Shown here: positions 18,887 to 27,213 of the stretch, in pieces
Position numbering within the stretch: the first letter of the stretch is position 1
How the letters are laid out: every line of letters starts with the position of its first letter
Assembly: GCF_900176205.1 (NCBI RefSeq)
Contig: NZ_LT859959.1
Span: 3,741,001 to 3,805,000 of the forward strand
Direction: 5' to 3'
Source: Bradyrhizobium sp. ORS 285
GTDB taxonomy: Bacteria; Pseudomonadota; Alphaproteobacteria; Rhizobiales; Xanthobacteraceae
DNA: 64,000 nucleotides
Notes under the pieces: generated by a model
Told to the model about the DNA's origin: nothing
The model's database searches: none
What the model saw: only the letters and a program-made list of their open reading frames with translations
Made by a program: the position numbers and the translations under genes

Positions 18887-19635
18887 ATAGCAACTCCTTG
18901 TAGGTCATCCGTCTGCCACTTGACGCGGTCAGAGCGTGACCCGCTGGATGTCTCTCCGGATGGCAGCCGATGAGATGCGGGCCATTAACCGTCGGAGAGT
19001 TACGGCAGACTGACGGATGGCTTGCCGCGCTGCCGCCGGTCGGCTGACAGGCCGCGCGTCCCCGCGCCACAACGGCGGCCGTCCCCACGAATGCCAGAGC
19101 GCGATCGATACGGGATGGCGTGGGCACCTCTGACTGGGGTTTCTCCAGGGCCGCTCGGGACAGTGCGCATGGCGATCACTCTTCCCGAGCCGCTCAAACC
19201 GGAACTCGATGAGCACGCGGCGGAATACAGCCGCCTTTATGAGCCTGTCGGGGCGGCGGCCCTGATCCCGCATATGGTCGAGGCCTTCATCCGCTCGGAT
19301 CGCGGCTACGGCAGCCGCAAAGCACACGGCGCGCGGCGACGAGGTCGCCAACGGGACGCTGGCGTGCCGGGTCCGGAACACGACACTACACAGGGCAACG
19401 GCGACTCGGCTTGACGCTCTTGCCGGTGGAAAAACTCTGATGGAGAGGATGGCCTACGACGGAAAACCAGGATCGGCCGATCATGCGTGACCGCTGCAGA
19501 GGCTGAAGGGGAAGCAATGACCCAAGACAAACGATCAGCTTCGCTGTCCTAACGGCTGCAACGGGCGGAGGGCGGACGTCCACAGCGGCTGGCACGAACA
19601 GCCGGCGTGTGGCCATTTGCCGAAAATCCATATTC
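18887..19635. other. Decayed intergenic region with a gene relic
   Basis: About 750 bases without an intact gene. The only part with recognisable protein content is the DUF2274-like fragment at 19170-19310. Other short frames in both strands look random. The region borders the TetR-SDR cluster and looks like the edge of a former insertion. Confidence 0.5.
19170..19310 (+). pseudogene. DUF2274 fragment, probable conjugation-cluster relic
   Basis: The translation MAITLPEPLKPELDEHAAEY, followed by LIPHMVEAFIRSDRGY, resembles the C-terminal core of DUF2274. That family is normally encoded right after trbI in the trb conjugation clusters of integrative elements. The usual N-terminus is missing, and after SDRGYGS the frame continues into a random Arg-rich tail to 19414. 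No trb genes, integrase or relaxase are nearby. I read it as a relic of a lost integrative element; the family match was made by eye. Confidence 0.4.
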
Positions 19636-20214
19636 TCACGAGCTGCCGCCGCAGGGGTTTCGCCCTTTCCGGTCCTGCGCGGCGAGCCACTCTCGTGTCT
19701 GACTAAGAACCTCTTCCGATAACTCTCGATCATCGCTCATGCGCGCCAAGATCAGGGCGCCCACCATCGCGGCCCAACTGCCGATCGCGGCACGGCGCCT
19801 ATGGGCCTGATCCGAGCCTGGGGCCACCTGACTGAGGCGATCGATTTGACGCTTGAGCCCCGCTGTCATCTCAGCACGGGCTCCGCCGGGTTGATGGATG
19901 GTCTCTGACGCGAGCGCGGCAACCGGACAGCCGCACGCAAAATTGTCTCGGTGCTCCAGTGTCAGGTATTGCTCCCCAAGGGTCGCAAGATCGGCGGTGA
20001 GCGGCTCGGTTCCCCCCTGTAGCTCGGCCAAGGTCTGGGCGATCAGATCATCCTTGGACTTGAAATAGCTGTAGAACCCGCCGTGCGTCAGCCCGGCTGA
20101 TTTCATGACGTCAGTCACGGTAACGGTCTCGAACCCACGCGCGCGGAACAGCCGGCCCGCGGCTTCCATAATGGTTCGCTTGTTCTCCAAGACCTGCTGC
20201 CGGCTCACCCTCAT
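19636..20214 (-). CDS. TetR-family transcriptional repressor
   Basis: A 192-residue regulator. The N-terminal helix-turn-helix is complete: IMEAAGRLFRARGFETVTVTDVMKSAG followed by THGGFYSYFKSKDDLI. The C-terminal ligand-binding part has two cysteines in the DNFACGCPVAAL segment, a pattern seen in TetR proteins that control dehydrogenase genes. It is divergent from the first short-chain dehydrogenase, and the 59 bases between them contain a perfect inverted repeat. It likely represses that operon and itself. Confidence 0.92.
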   Translation of the reverse strand: MRVSRQQVLENKRTIMEAAGRLFRARGFETVTVTDVMKSAGLTHGGFYSYFKSKDDLIAQTLAELQGGTEPLTADLATLGEQYLTLEHRDNFACGCPVAALASETIHQPGGARAEMTAGLKRQIDRLSQVAPGSDQAHRRRAAIGSWAAMVGALILARMSDDRELSEEVLSQTREWLAAQDRKGRNPCGGSS

Positions 20215-20243
20215 CGTCGTCTCCTCAGATTCCGATTGACATT

Positions 20244-20287
20244 ATACATGACAACCATCATGTATCTATATATATGATGACCATCAT
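20244..20287. promoter_or_regulatory. Operator pair between tetR and the SDR genes
   Basis: Site 1 has perfect 8-base arms ATACATGA (20244-20251) and TCATGTAT (20258-20265) around a 6-base spacer. Site 2, ATGATGACCATCAT (20274-20287), is palindromic except for its two central bases. Both lie in the AT-rich gap between divergent tetR and SDR genes, the usual position of a TetR-type operator. Confidence 0.6.
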
Positions 20288-20315
20288 TTATAAGTCAGGG
20301 AGCACTCTCTTGAGC

Positions 20316-21098
20316 ATGAAGCCTGCCGTCCTCGTGACTGGCTCGTCGACAGGGATCGGTGCCGTGTACGCCGATCGTTTTGCACGCCGCGGCCACGACC
20401 TCGTGCTGGTTGCGCGCAATTCCGCGCGTTTGGGCGCGCTGGCCGAGCGCCTCCGAAGCGAAACCGGTGTCTATGTGGATGTGGTGCCTGCCGACCTCAC
20501 CGACCCGCAAGACCTTGCCAGGATCGAGCAACGTCTGCGCGAGGATGCGCGCATTGGGGTGCTGGTCAACAATGCCGGCACAGCTATTCAAGGTGGCTTT
20601 CTGAGGCAACACGGTGAGGACTTGTCCAAACTGATCGCGCTCAACGTCACAGCCGTCACCAGGCTCGCCAACGCCGTCGCCCTGCGCCTTGCCGAGGCCG
20701 GAGAAGGCGCGATCATCAATCTCGCCTCGGTGGTCGGTCTCGCTCCGGAAATGAGTGCGACAGTGTACGGCGCGACTAAGGCGTTCGTGCTGTTCCTCTC
20801 TCAGGGACTTAGTATCGAACTGGCGCCCAAAGGGGTCTATGTCCAGGCGGTGCTACCTGCCGCAACCCGCACCGAGATCTGGGAGCATATCGGTGTCGAC
20901 GTCGATACGCTCCCCGGCGTGATGGAGGTGAGCAAGTTGGTCGATGCCGCGCTGGTCGGATTCGACCGCCGTGAACCCGTGACCATCCCGCCGCTGCCCG
21001 ATGCCTCCCAGTGGAGCGCCTTCGACGCCGCTCGCCAGATGATGTTGCCTAATTTTGCGCAGACCGAACCGGCCGAGCGCTATCAACCCGCCGCTTGA
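20316..21098 (+). CDS. Short-chain dehydrogenase/reductase
   Basis: Classical SDR of about 260 residues. The NAD(P) site is TGSSTGIGA, the adenine-stabilising motif is NNAGTA, the catalytic Ser is in NLASVVGL, and the Tyr-Lys pair is in YGATKA. The C-terminal part is less conserved. In-frame starts further up (20274) overlap operator site 2, so ATG 20316 (MKPAVLVTGS) is preferred; TTG 20310 is also possible. It forms an operon with the next SDR gene, 33 bases downstream, likely under the divergent TetR repressor. Confidence 0.9.
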   Translation: MKPAVLVTGSSTGIGAVYADRFARRGHDLVLVARNSARLGALAERLRSETGVYVDVVPADLTDPQDLARIEQRLREDARIGVLVNNAGTAIQGGFLRQHGEDLSKLIALNVTAVTRLANAVALRLAEAGEGAIINLASVVGLAPEMSATVYGATKAFVLFLSQGLSIELAPKGVYVQAVLPAATRTEIWEHIGVDVDTLPGVMEVSKLVDAALVGFDRREPVTIPPLPDASQWSAFDAARQMMLPNFAQTEPAERYQPAA

Positions 21099-21131
21099 CA
21101 GCACGAAACTGACTAAGCCCGTGGTGAAACA

Positions 21132-21947
21132 ATGAGAATGCAATCAGGAAAAGTCGCAATCGTGACCGGAGCCTCCTCGGGGATCGGCAAAGCCACCGCT
21201 GAGGCGATGGCGCGGGCGGGGTTCACAGTATTCGGGACAAGCCGTCGGGCAATTGATACTGGGCCGAAGCAGGTCACCATGCTGGTGTGCGATGTGACGA
21301 ATGACACATCGGTCAATGAGCTCGTCTCCGAGGTATTGTCACGGACCGGTCGGATCGATGTTCTGGTGAACAATGCTGGTCTCGGCCTATTTGGTGGGGC
21401 CGAGGAGTCATCCATCACGCAGGCAAAGTCTCTGTTCGAGGTCAACTTCTTCGGCCTCGTCCGCATGACCAATGCCGTTATGCCCTCGATGCGGAAGAAC
21501 GGTGGTGGACATATCGTCAATATCAGCTCGGTCCTCGGCTTCTTGCCCGCGCCATATTCGGCACATTACGGCGCGACCAAACACGCGGTCGAAGGATATT
21601 CCGAGTCGCTTGACCACGAGACCCGCGCGTTCGGTGTCCGCGTGACGCTGATCGAACCGGCCTTTACCAAAAGCTCCTTCGATCAGGCTGCCCTCAAGCC
21701 GGACACCATGTTGAAAGAATACGACGATGCCCGGGCCGGCATGGACAAGCTCGTCCAGCAGGCGATGACCATTGGAGACCCCCCGGAGGTGGTCGCCGAT
21801 ACCGTAGTTATGGCTGCAACAGCCGCACGCCCAAGGCGCCGCTATCCGGCCGGGAAGGCCGCGAGGCAAGTAAGCTTTGCACGTCGGTTCGTGCCCGCCG
21901 GGCTGTTTGACAAGAGCTTGCGCAAGCAGTTTGGTCTGCCGGTCTAG
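21132..21947 (+). CDS. Short-chain dehydrogenase/reductase
   Basis: Second SDR of the pair, 271 residues. Motifs are TGASSGIGKAT for cofactor binding, NNAGLG, the catalytic Ser in NISSVLG, and YGATKHAVEGYSESL with Tyr and Lys. The C-terminal tail ends RRFVPAGLFDKSLRKQFGLP, the pattern of many oxidoreductases annotated only as SDR family. It is distinct from its neighbour, so the operon probably encodes two steps or two specificities. The substrate is unknown. Confidence 0.9.
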   Translation: MRMQSGKVAIVTGASSGIGKATAEAMARAGFTVFGTSRRAIDTGPKQVTMLVCDVTNDTSVNELVSEVLSRTGRIDVLVNNAGLGLFGGAEESSITQAKSLFEVNFFGLVRMTNAVMPSMRKNGGGHIVNISSVLGFLPAPYSAHYGATKHAVEGYSESLDHETRAFGVRVTLIEPAFTKSSFDQAALKPDTMLKEYDDARAGMDKLVQQAMTIGDPPEVVADTVVMAATAARPRRRYPAGKAARQVSFARRFVPAGLFDKSLRKQFGLPV

Positions 21948-22189
21948 TAAACTCCGAGACCGTGGCGAAGGCGCCGAAGGCAAACCCAGCCGACAACCAC
22001 AGGGGGACCAAGCGTCGGACTTTGAGCAATAGCATCCGCCGCTCCACTTCGCCGCCAAGCAGGCTGAGGGCTTGTGCTGCGCCATGCGCTGGTTGGCAGT
22101 TCGTAGAGCCCGAGGCTCATCGGTCTCGCTGCCGGAGCATTCATCGAAAGAAGCGGCTTCAGCCCCCCGCCGCGAAGCCGCCAGTTGCG

Positions 22190-25100
22190 TCAATTGTTCG
22201 GCGGCAGCTCGGCCGGCGGGTATGGCTGCTTGCCGGTGTTGAAGTCCATGATCTTGCGCGTCACGCCCGGCAGCATGGCCGAGATCGGATTGATGCGCAC
22301 CACAGGCTGGCTCGGCGTGCCGACGACCTCGTAGGTGACGCCGAACAGGCCTTCGTTGCTGCCGCCAAGGAACAGGCCGACGATCGGGATCTGGTTGAAC
22401 ATGTTGTTCAGCCCGTACAGCGGCACGATCGTGCCGGAGGCGCGGACCTGGTTGACGTTGTAGTCGATGCTGCCTTCGATGGTCAGGCCGAGCGTCGGCC
22501 CCTTGACGACGCCATCGCGGATCGAGAGCAGCCCGTTCTGCCGGGTGAACTCCGCGCGCAGCATCGTGAAGGCAATGCCTTGCGAGGCTTGCTGCGTGGC
22601 GCCGGAGGCGGCGCGGTCCAGCGCCTGCTCGCCTCTGACCGTGAAGTTACGGACGATCGCGAGACCTTCCTTGGGGCTGGTGTCGGCCGTCGGCGGCTCC
22701 ATCGCGAGCTCGAGCTCGCCGCCGGCCATCTTCGAATAGGTGTCGGCGAAACGCAGCAACGCGCCGGCGTCGTTGGTCACGAGATAGATCACCTCGCGTC
22801 CCTGCCGGCGCGCGCGCGGATCGGCGCTCGGCGCCTCGCGGCCGACGCGGATGTCGGCGGTGACGGGCGTGTCGCGGCCGACCTTGCCGGTCAGGTTGAA
22901 GCTCTTGAAGGCGCCGCCGCGCCGCGACAGCTTGACGTCGACGCTGCGCAGCGCCTCGCCGTTGAAGCCGGCGACGGCGCCGAGCTTGACCTCGGCGTCG
23001 AAGTCGAGATTGGAGCGCGCCTTGTTCTTGTCGGCATCCTTGTTGGTGCCGGAGATCGCCGTCTTCAGGAAGCCGCGGCCGTCGAACACGTCGCCGCGCA
23101 TCGACAGCTTGAGCACGCCGTCCTGGCCGCGCTCGGCCTTGAGCTGCGTCTTGTCGCCTTCCGAGGGCGAATAAGTCGGGAAGTTTGCATTCATCAGGTC
23201 GCCGTTCTGGTCGACCTCCAGCGAGCCTTTGATCGCGACGCCGCCGCCTTCGATGTTGATGTCCTCGAAGCGCGTCGATTGCTGCTTCGCCACGACATTG
23301 AATGTCGCCTTGCCGGCCTTGCCCGGATTCTTCACCCAGCCCGGCAGCAGATTGTCGAGCTTGAGCTGGGTCAGGTCGGCCTCGACGCCGAGCCGGCTGT
23401 CGCGATCTGGCGAGCCTGCGATCTTGCCGTTGAGCTTGAGTGGCACGTTGCCGCTGATGGCGGTGCCCAGATCCATGCCGAGCCGGGCGCGGCTGGCGTC
23501 GTCGAGGATCGCCTGCATCTTGATGTCGGCGTCACCCTCGCTCGGCTTGCGATAGTCGAGCGTCGCCGGCTGGCCGTTGATCTTGACGTCGCCCTTGACC
23601 TGATAGCCTTGTGTATTGGCTACGATCTTGAGCGTGTTGGCCTCGAGCTTCTGGTTCATCACCAGCTTGTCGGCGGCGAAGCCGTTGAGATCGGCCGTGA
23701 CCGTGTAGTTGGTGTCGGCCTTGGTCAGTTCGCCCTTGACCGGCATCGCCAGATTGACGTTCGCCTTGAATTCACCTTTGGTCTGGGCGGGATCAATCGG
23801 AAAGGACGAGAGATCGTTGAGCCGGTCCGAGGACAGGATTTCGGCCGCCGCTGCGACCGGACCGTCGACACGCATGCGCACCTTGGACGGCGACGGCTTC
23901 GGCGCCATGTCCGGCACCTCGAACACAACGTCGGAGAAGTTGAGCTTGCGCCCCGCAGGCGTATCGGCGACGCCCTGCCCGACGGTCACCGTCGCGGTGC
24001 GTCCGGTGACGTGGGCCTTCATGTCGGCGTCGCGCACCGCCGGCAGGCCATCGACAGGTCGCACCGTCACATTGGTCGCGACCACATTCACGTCGAGGCC
24101 GTCGTCGGGAATCGGCGGGCCCTTGCGCGGCAGGTTGCGGGTCGGCGAATTGACCGCGATGTCGATGCGCTGGACGTTGCCGCGCTCGATGCGCTCGATC
24201 ATCCAGGCCCGGACCTCCGGCACGATCAGCGCCGGCCACAGCCGCTTCATCGCAAGCGCCGGCATCGGCGTCGCGGCGAAGCCGAGCTTGAGCCTGGGCT
24301 CGCCGGCATAGTCGATGCTGCCGGTGCCGGCGACGCCGATCTCGCCGTTGGAGACTTCGGCCTGCGTCAGCAGCACGCGCTTGCCTTCGGTGTCGAAGCG
24401 AACGTTGATCGAGATCCGGTTGAAGATCAGCGGCTGATCGTTAGCGATCGCGCCGAGTAGGATGGTGCCGCCGCTGAGGTTCAGCCGCCAGTCATTGACC
24501 GCGTCATTCGGCGGCTCGAGATTGGCGTTGAGCGTGACGCGGTTGGCGCCCGAGATGACCTTGAACGGAGCGACCAGCACGCGGCGGCCGGCATCCCACT
24601 CCATGTTCAGCTCGGCGGAATCGATCGCCATCGGATAGTCGGGCGTATCGGTGTCGATGATGTTGCCGGCGCCGATGTTGATCTTGCCGCGCAGATAGGT
24701 CGGCAATCCGTCACGCGCGAGTTCGCCCTTGACCTCACCGGTGAGCGGCAGATCCGCCATATAGGTGAGATCCTTCAGCCGCAGCGCGAGCAGGATGTTG
24801 CTGGTCGAGACCTTGTCGGCTTTGACTTCGATCGCGCGCACGCCGTTCGCCGGCGCCCCGACCAGGACGCGCAGCGACCACGGCTTGGCGCCCTCCTCGC
24901 CGAGACTTAGTGCGACGCCGCCGCCCGACGGCCGGCGCAGGCTCAGGCTGATGTTCTCGAACGTCCATTTGTTGCCGCGCTGCTGATCGTCGACGGTGAG
25001 CACGCCGTTCTTGAGGCCGATCTCGTTCAGGTTCTGGCCATCGAGCCCGGTGAGGCTGAGGCTGTCGAGCCAGTCGAGCCCGGCCAGCAGGCCGGACTGG

Positions 25101-25900
25101 GCGCCCGCGGGGGGCGCAGCGGTTGGATTTGCCGGCGCCTGCGGCGAGGCAGCCTGGGGTGCACCGGGCGGCGGCGCAGACGCCTGACCCGGCCGTGGGA
25201 AGGTCGGCGGCAGGCCCGCATCACGCTTGGAGGCGACGCCGGTCGCCAGCGGCTTGGCGGTCTCGCCCGTGGACACCGTGACGGTGCCGTCGGGCGTGAT
25301 CCGAATCGCGAGCTCGGCATCGACCAGCTTGAGGCTTTCGGCGCGCAATTGCCCCATCAGCAGCGCGGCGCCCGACAGCCGCACCTCGGCCTTGGGCGCG
25401 CTGGCGACGACCGCGTGATCCTGGTCGCGCACGACGATGTCGCGGATGCGGACCGCAACCCGGATCCGTCCCGCGCGCTCGATCTGCGTGCCGCCCACCT
25501 CGACCGTGTTGCCATGGCCGATATTGTCCTCGATCGCCGCCGCAAGCCACGGCGTCGCCAGATCGAGGCTGATCGGACCGGCACCGAGCCGCAGCCACAA
25601 CCCGCCGAAGCCGACCGCCACGATCAGCAGCAGCACGAAGCAGGAGACCGCGACTCGCCGCAGCCACCGCCGGCGCGGCCGGCGTGAACCGAGTTGGCCG
25701 GCAGCGGTCGGATCGGCAGGCGCGCCCGACAGCAGGCGATGCGCGCGTTGTGCGCTCGAATCGTCATGCTTGGCTGCGTCTTCGTACTGATCCTGATCGG
25801 CCAAATGCTGATCGGCGACATCCCAGTCGGCCTCATCCCACTGTTGGCCCTGGGTGTCCGCTTGCAGATGGGGCCGGTGGGGTGATGATTGTCTTGCCAT
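22190..25900 (-). CDS. Giant AsmA/YhdP-like envelope protein (DUF3971)
   Basis: A 1236-residue protein with a cytoplasmic Pro/Gln-rich N-terminus of about 75 residues, one membrane anchor (VAVSCFVLLLIVAVGFGGLWL) and a very long periplasmic part rich in beta-structure. The C-terminal AsmA-like part includes DYNVNQVRASGTIVPLYGLN and the closing NPISAMLPGVTRKIMDF. This matches the DUF3971/AsmA-C layout of YhdP-type proteins, thought to bridge the periplasm and move phospholipids to the outer membrane. ATG 25900 is chosen; the frame extends 90 bases further. A Pro/Ala linker lies around residues 235-275. Confidence 0.88.
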   Translation of the reverse strand: MARQSSPHRPHLQADTQGQQWDEADWDVADQHLADQDQYEDAAKHDDSSAQRAHRLLSGAPADPTAAGQLGSRRPRRRWLRRVAVSCFVLLLIVAVGFGGLWLRLGAGPISLDLATPWLAAAIEDNIGHGNTVEVGGTQIERAGRIRVAVRIRDIVVRDQDHAVVASAPKAEVRLSGAALLMGQLRAESLKLVDAELAIRITPDGTVTVSTGETAKPLATGVASKRDAGLPPTFPRPGQASAPPPGAPQAASPQAPANPTAAPPAGAQSGLLAGLDWLDSLSLTGLDGQNLNEIGLKNGVLTVDDQQRGNKWTFENISLSLRRPSGGGVALSLGEEGAKPWSLRVLVGAPANGVRAIEVKADKVSTSNILLALRLKDLTYMADLPLTGEVKGELARDGLPTYLRGKINIGAGNIIDTDTPDYPMAIDSAELNMEWDAGRRVLVAPFKVISGANRVTLNANLEPPNDAVNDWRLNLSGGTILLGAIANDQPLIFNRISINVRFDTEGKRVLLTQAEVSNGEIGVAGTGSIDYAGEPRLKLGFAATPMPALAMKRLWPALIVPEVRAWMIERIERGNVQRIDIAVNSPTRNLPRKGPPIPDDGLDVNVVATNVTVRPVDGLPAVRDADMKAHVTGRTATVTVGQGVADTPAGRKLNFSDVVFEVPDMAPKPSPSKVRMRVDGPVAAAAEILSSDRLNDLSSFPIDPAQTKGEFKANVNLAMPVKGELTKADTNYTVTADLNGFAADKLVMNQKLEANTLKIVANTQGYQVKGDVKINGQPATLDYRKPSEGDADIKMQAILDDASRARLGMDLGTAISGNVPLKLNGKIAGSPDRDSRLGVEADLTQLKLDNLLPGWVKNPGKAGKATFNVVAKQQSTRFEDINIEGGGVAIKGSLEVDQNGDLMNANFPTYSPSEGDKTQLKAERGQDGVLKLSMRGDVFDGRGFLKTAISGTNKDADKNKARSNLDFDAEVKLGAVAGFNGEALRSVDVKLSRRGGAFKSFNLTGKVGRDTPVTADIRVGREAPSADPRARRQGREVIYLVTNDAGALLRFADTYSKMAGGELELAMEPPTADTSPKEGLAIVRNFTVRGEQALDRAASGATQQASQGIAFTMLRAEFTRQNGLLSIRDGVVKGPTLGLTIEGSIDYNVNQVRASGTIVPLYGLNNMFNQIPIVGLFLGGSNEGLFGVTYEVVGTPSQPVVRINPISAMLPGVTRKIMDFNTGKQPYPPAELPPNN

Positions 25901-26405
25901 TGCCTCTCGGTGCTGGCCCCTGGTGTCCGATCCTGTGGAGACAATCTGGCCCCAGCCAGATTGGTCGCCGATGTGGCCCCGACCGTTCACGGAGTGCGCC
26001 CGCTGCTCGCCCGCATCGGCCGCGTCCTCCGTCGATCCCGTCGCGCTTCAACGGGCGCTCTGCAAGCCGCCCGCCGCCGTCATGCCCGCCACGCGGGCCA
26101 GACGAAGCGCCCAATCCGCGTCACTATACCCTGCCGTCGGCGGGTTTGCCCACCCGCTCGTACCGGTCGACCGGCGCCACGCCAGACGGGATCGAAATTT
26201 GTGGCCGGGACGTCTGATCCGGAGACGGTACGAGAGTCGTCATGGCTTTGGTACTCACGCATGCTGGTACCCGTGATTTCCCGAGCGCCGCAAGAGGCAT
26301 CGCCCCCACACGCCGAAGCACGGATGCAAGATCGATCCCGGGACACCGGACAAGAACCGAGATAGTTTCAGTTTTGAGCCGCCGAAAGCGACGAAAGGAA
26401 GGCGT
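25901..26405. other. Intergenic region, no gene seen
   Basis: The 505-base gap between the divergent AsmA-like and peroxiredoxin genes has no convincing gene. Around 26140-26155 it contains GTTTGCCCACCC, a partial match to the terminal repeat of the element at 13569-13718, so a degraded copy of that repeat may be present. Promoters for both flanking genes should lie here. Confidence 0.4.
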
Positions 26406-27107
26406 ATGTCAAAGGAATCACGGAAGAAATCCTCCAATCCGGCAACGTACGGACAATCCGCCGGGAACCGGGCGGCCGCCGCCGCCAAGAAGGCGGTGAA
26501 AAAGACCGCCGAGCCCGCAACGCCCAAAGCAGCCAAGAAGACCACCACCAAGGCCGCAAAGACCGTGACCGCCAAGGCTGCGACCAGCAAGACCGTGACA
26601 AAGGCCAAGCCTGCGAAGCCTGCCGCATCCGCCGCCGCTGCAACCGGGCTCGCCGAAGGCGCCAAGGCTCCCGCCTTCAAGCTGCCCCGCGATGGCGGCG
26701 GAACCGTTTCGCTGGCAGATTATGCCGGCAAGAAGCTGGTGCTGTTCTTCTATCCCAAGGCCAACACGCCCGGTTGCACCAAGGAGGCGATCGACTTCAC
26801 CCGGCTATCGAAGGACTTCGCCGCCGCCGGCACGGCCGTGCTCGGCGTATCCGCCGATTCGGTGAAGGCGCAGGACAATTTCCGCGACAAGCACGACCTC
26901 GCCGTCCCCCTGATCTCCGACGAGACGCATGAGATGCTGGAGGCCTATGGCGCCTGGGGCGAGAAGTCGCTCTATGGCCGCAAGTTTCTCGGCATCATCA
27001 GAAGCACCGTGTTGATCGGCGCCGACGGCCGCGTCGCCAAGATCTGGCGCAACGTCAAGGTCGACGGCCATGCCGACGCGGTGCTGGCCGCAGCCAAGGC
27101 GCTGTAG
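26406..27107 (+). CDS. bcp: Bcp-type peroxiredoxin with Lys/Ala-rich N-terminal extension
   Basis: Residues 80-233 are an AhpC/TSA peroxiredoxin of the Bcp/PrxQ group that reduces hydroperoxides. The peroxidatic cysteine is C124 in NTPGCTKEA. The usual second cysteine five positions later (GCTKEAC) is replaced by isoleucine, so this enzyme is 1-Cys or uses another reductant. Residues 1-75 are a histone-H1-like run of Lys, Ala and Thr (AKKAVKKTAEPAT and similar), unusual for the family, which may tether it to DNA. The GTG or other upstream starts are not needed; ATG 26406 has GGAAGG upstream. Confidence 0.92.
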   Translation: MSKESRKKSSNPATYGQSAGNRAAAAAKKAVKKTAEPATPKAAKKTTTKAAKTVTAKAATSKTVTKAKPAKPAASAAAATGLAEGAKAPAFKLPRDGGGTVSLADYAGKKLVLFFYPKANTPGCTKEAIDFTRLSKDFAAAGTAVLGVSADSVKAQDNFRDKHDLAVPLISDETHEMLEAYGAWGEKSLYGRKFLGIIRSTVLIGADGRVAKIWRNVKVDGHADAVLAAAKAL

Positions 27108-27213
27108 GACTCCGAGGCATGGTGTTGGGGGAAAATTAACCATGCAGGGGTCAAATCCCTCCCGTAAATGACGCCGCTGGACACGACGATCTCCGGCCGG
27201 CGCGGGAGTGTCG

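Noticed and set aside
21948..22189. Minus-strand frame with a hydrophobic segment (LVPLWLSAGFAFGAFATV)
   Set aside because: Only one short hydrophobic stretch, no start signal and no identifiable family. It could be a gene relic, but this is not supportable.
21962..24460. An 832-codon open frame on the plus strand opposite the AsmA-like gene
   Set aside because: It is an antisense shadow of the GC-rich AsmA-like gene. Its translation is Arg/His/Leu/Ala-rich with no domain, while the minus strand has a membrane anchor and AsmA features.
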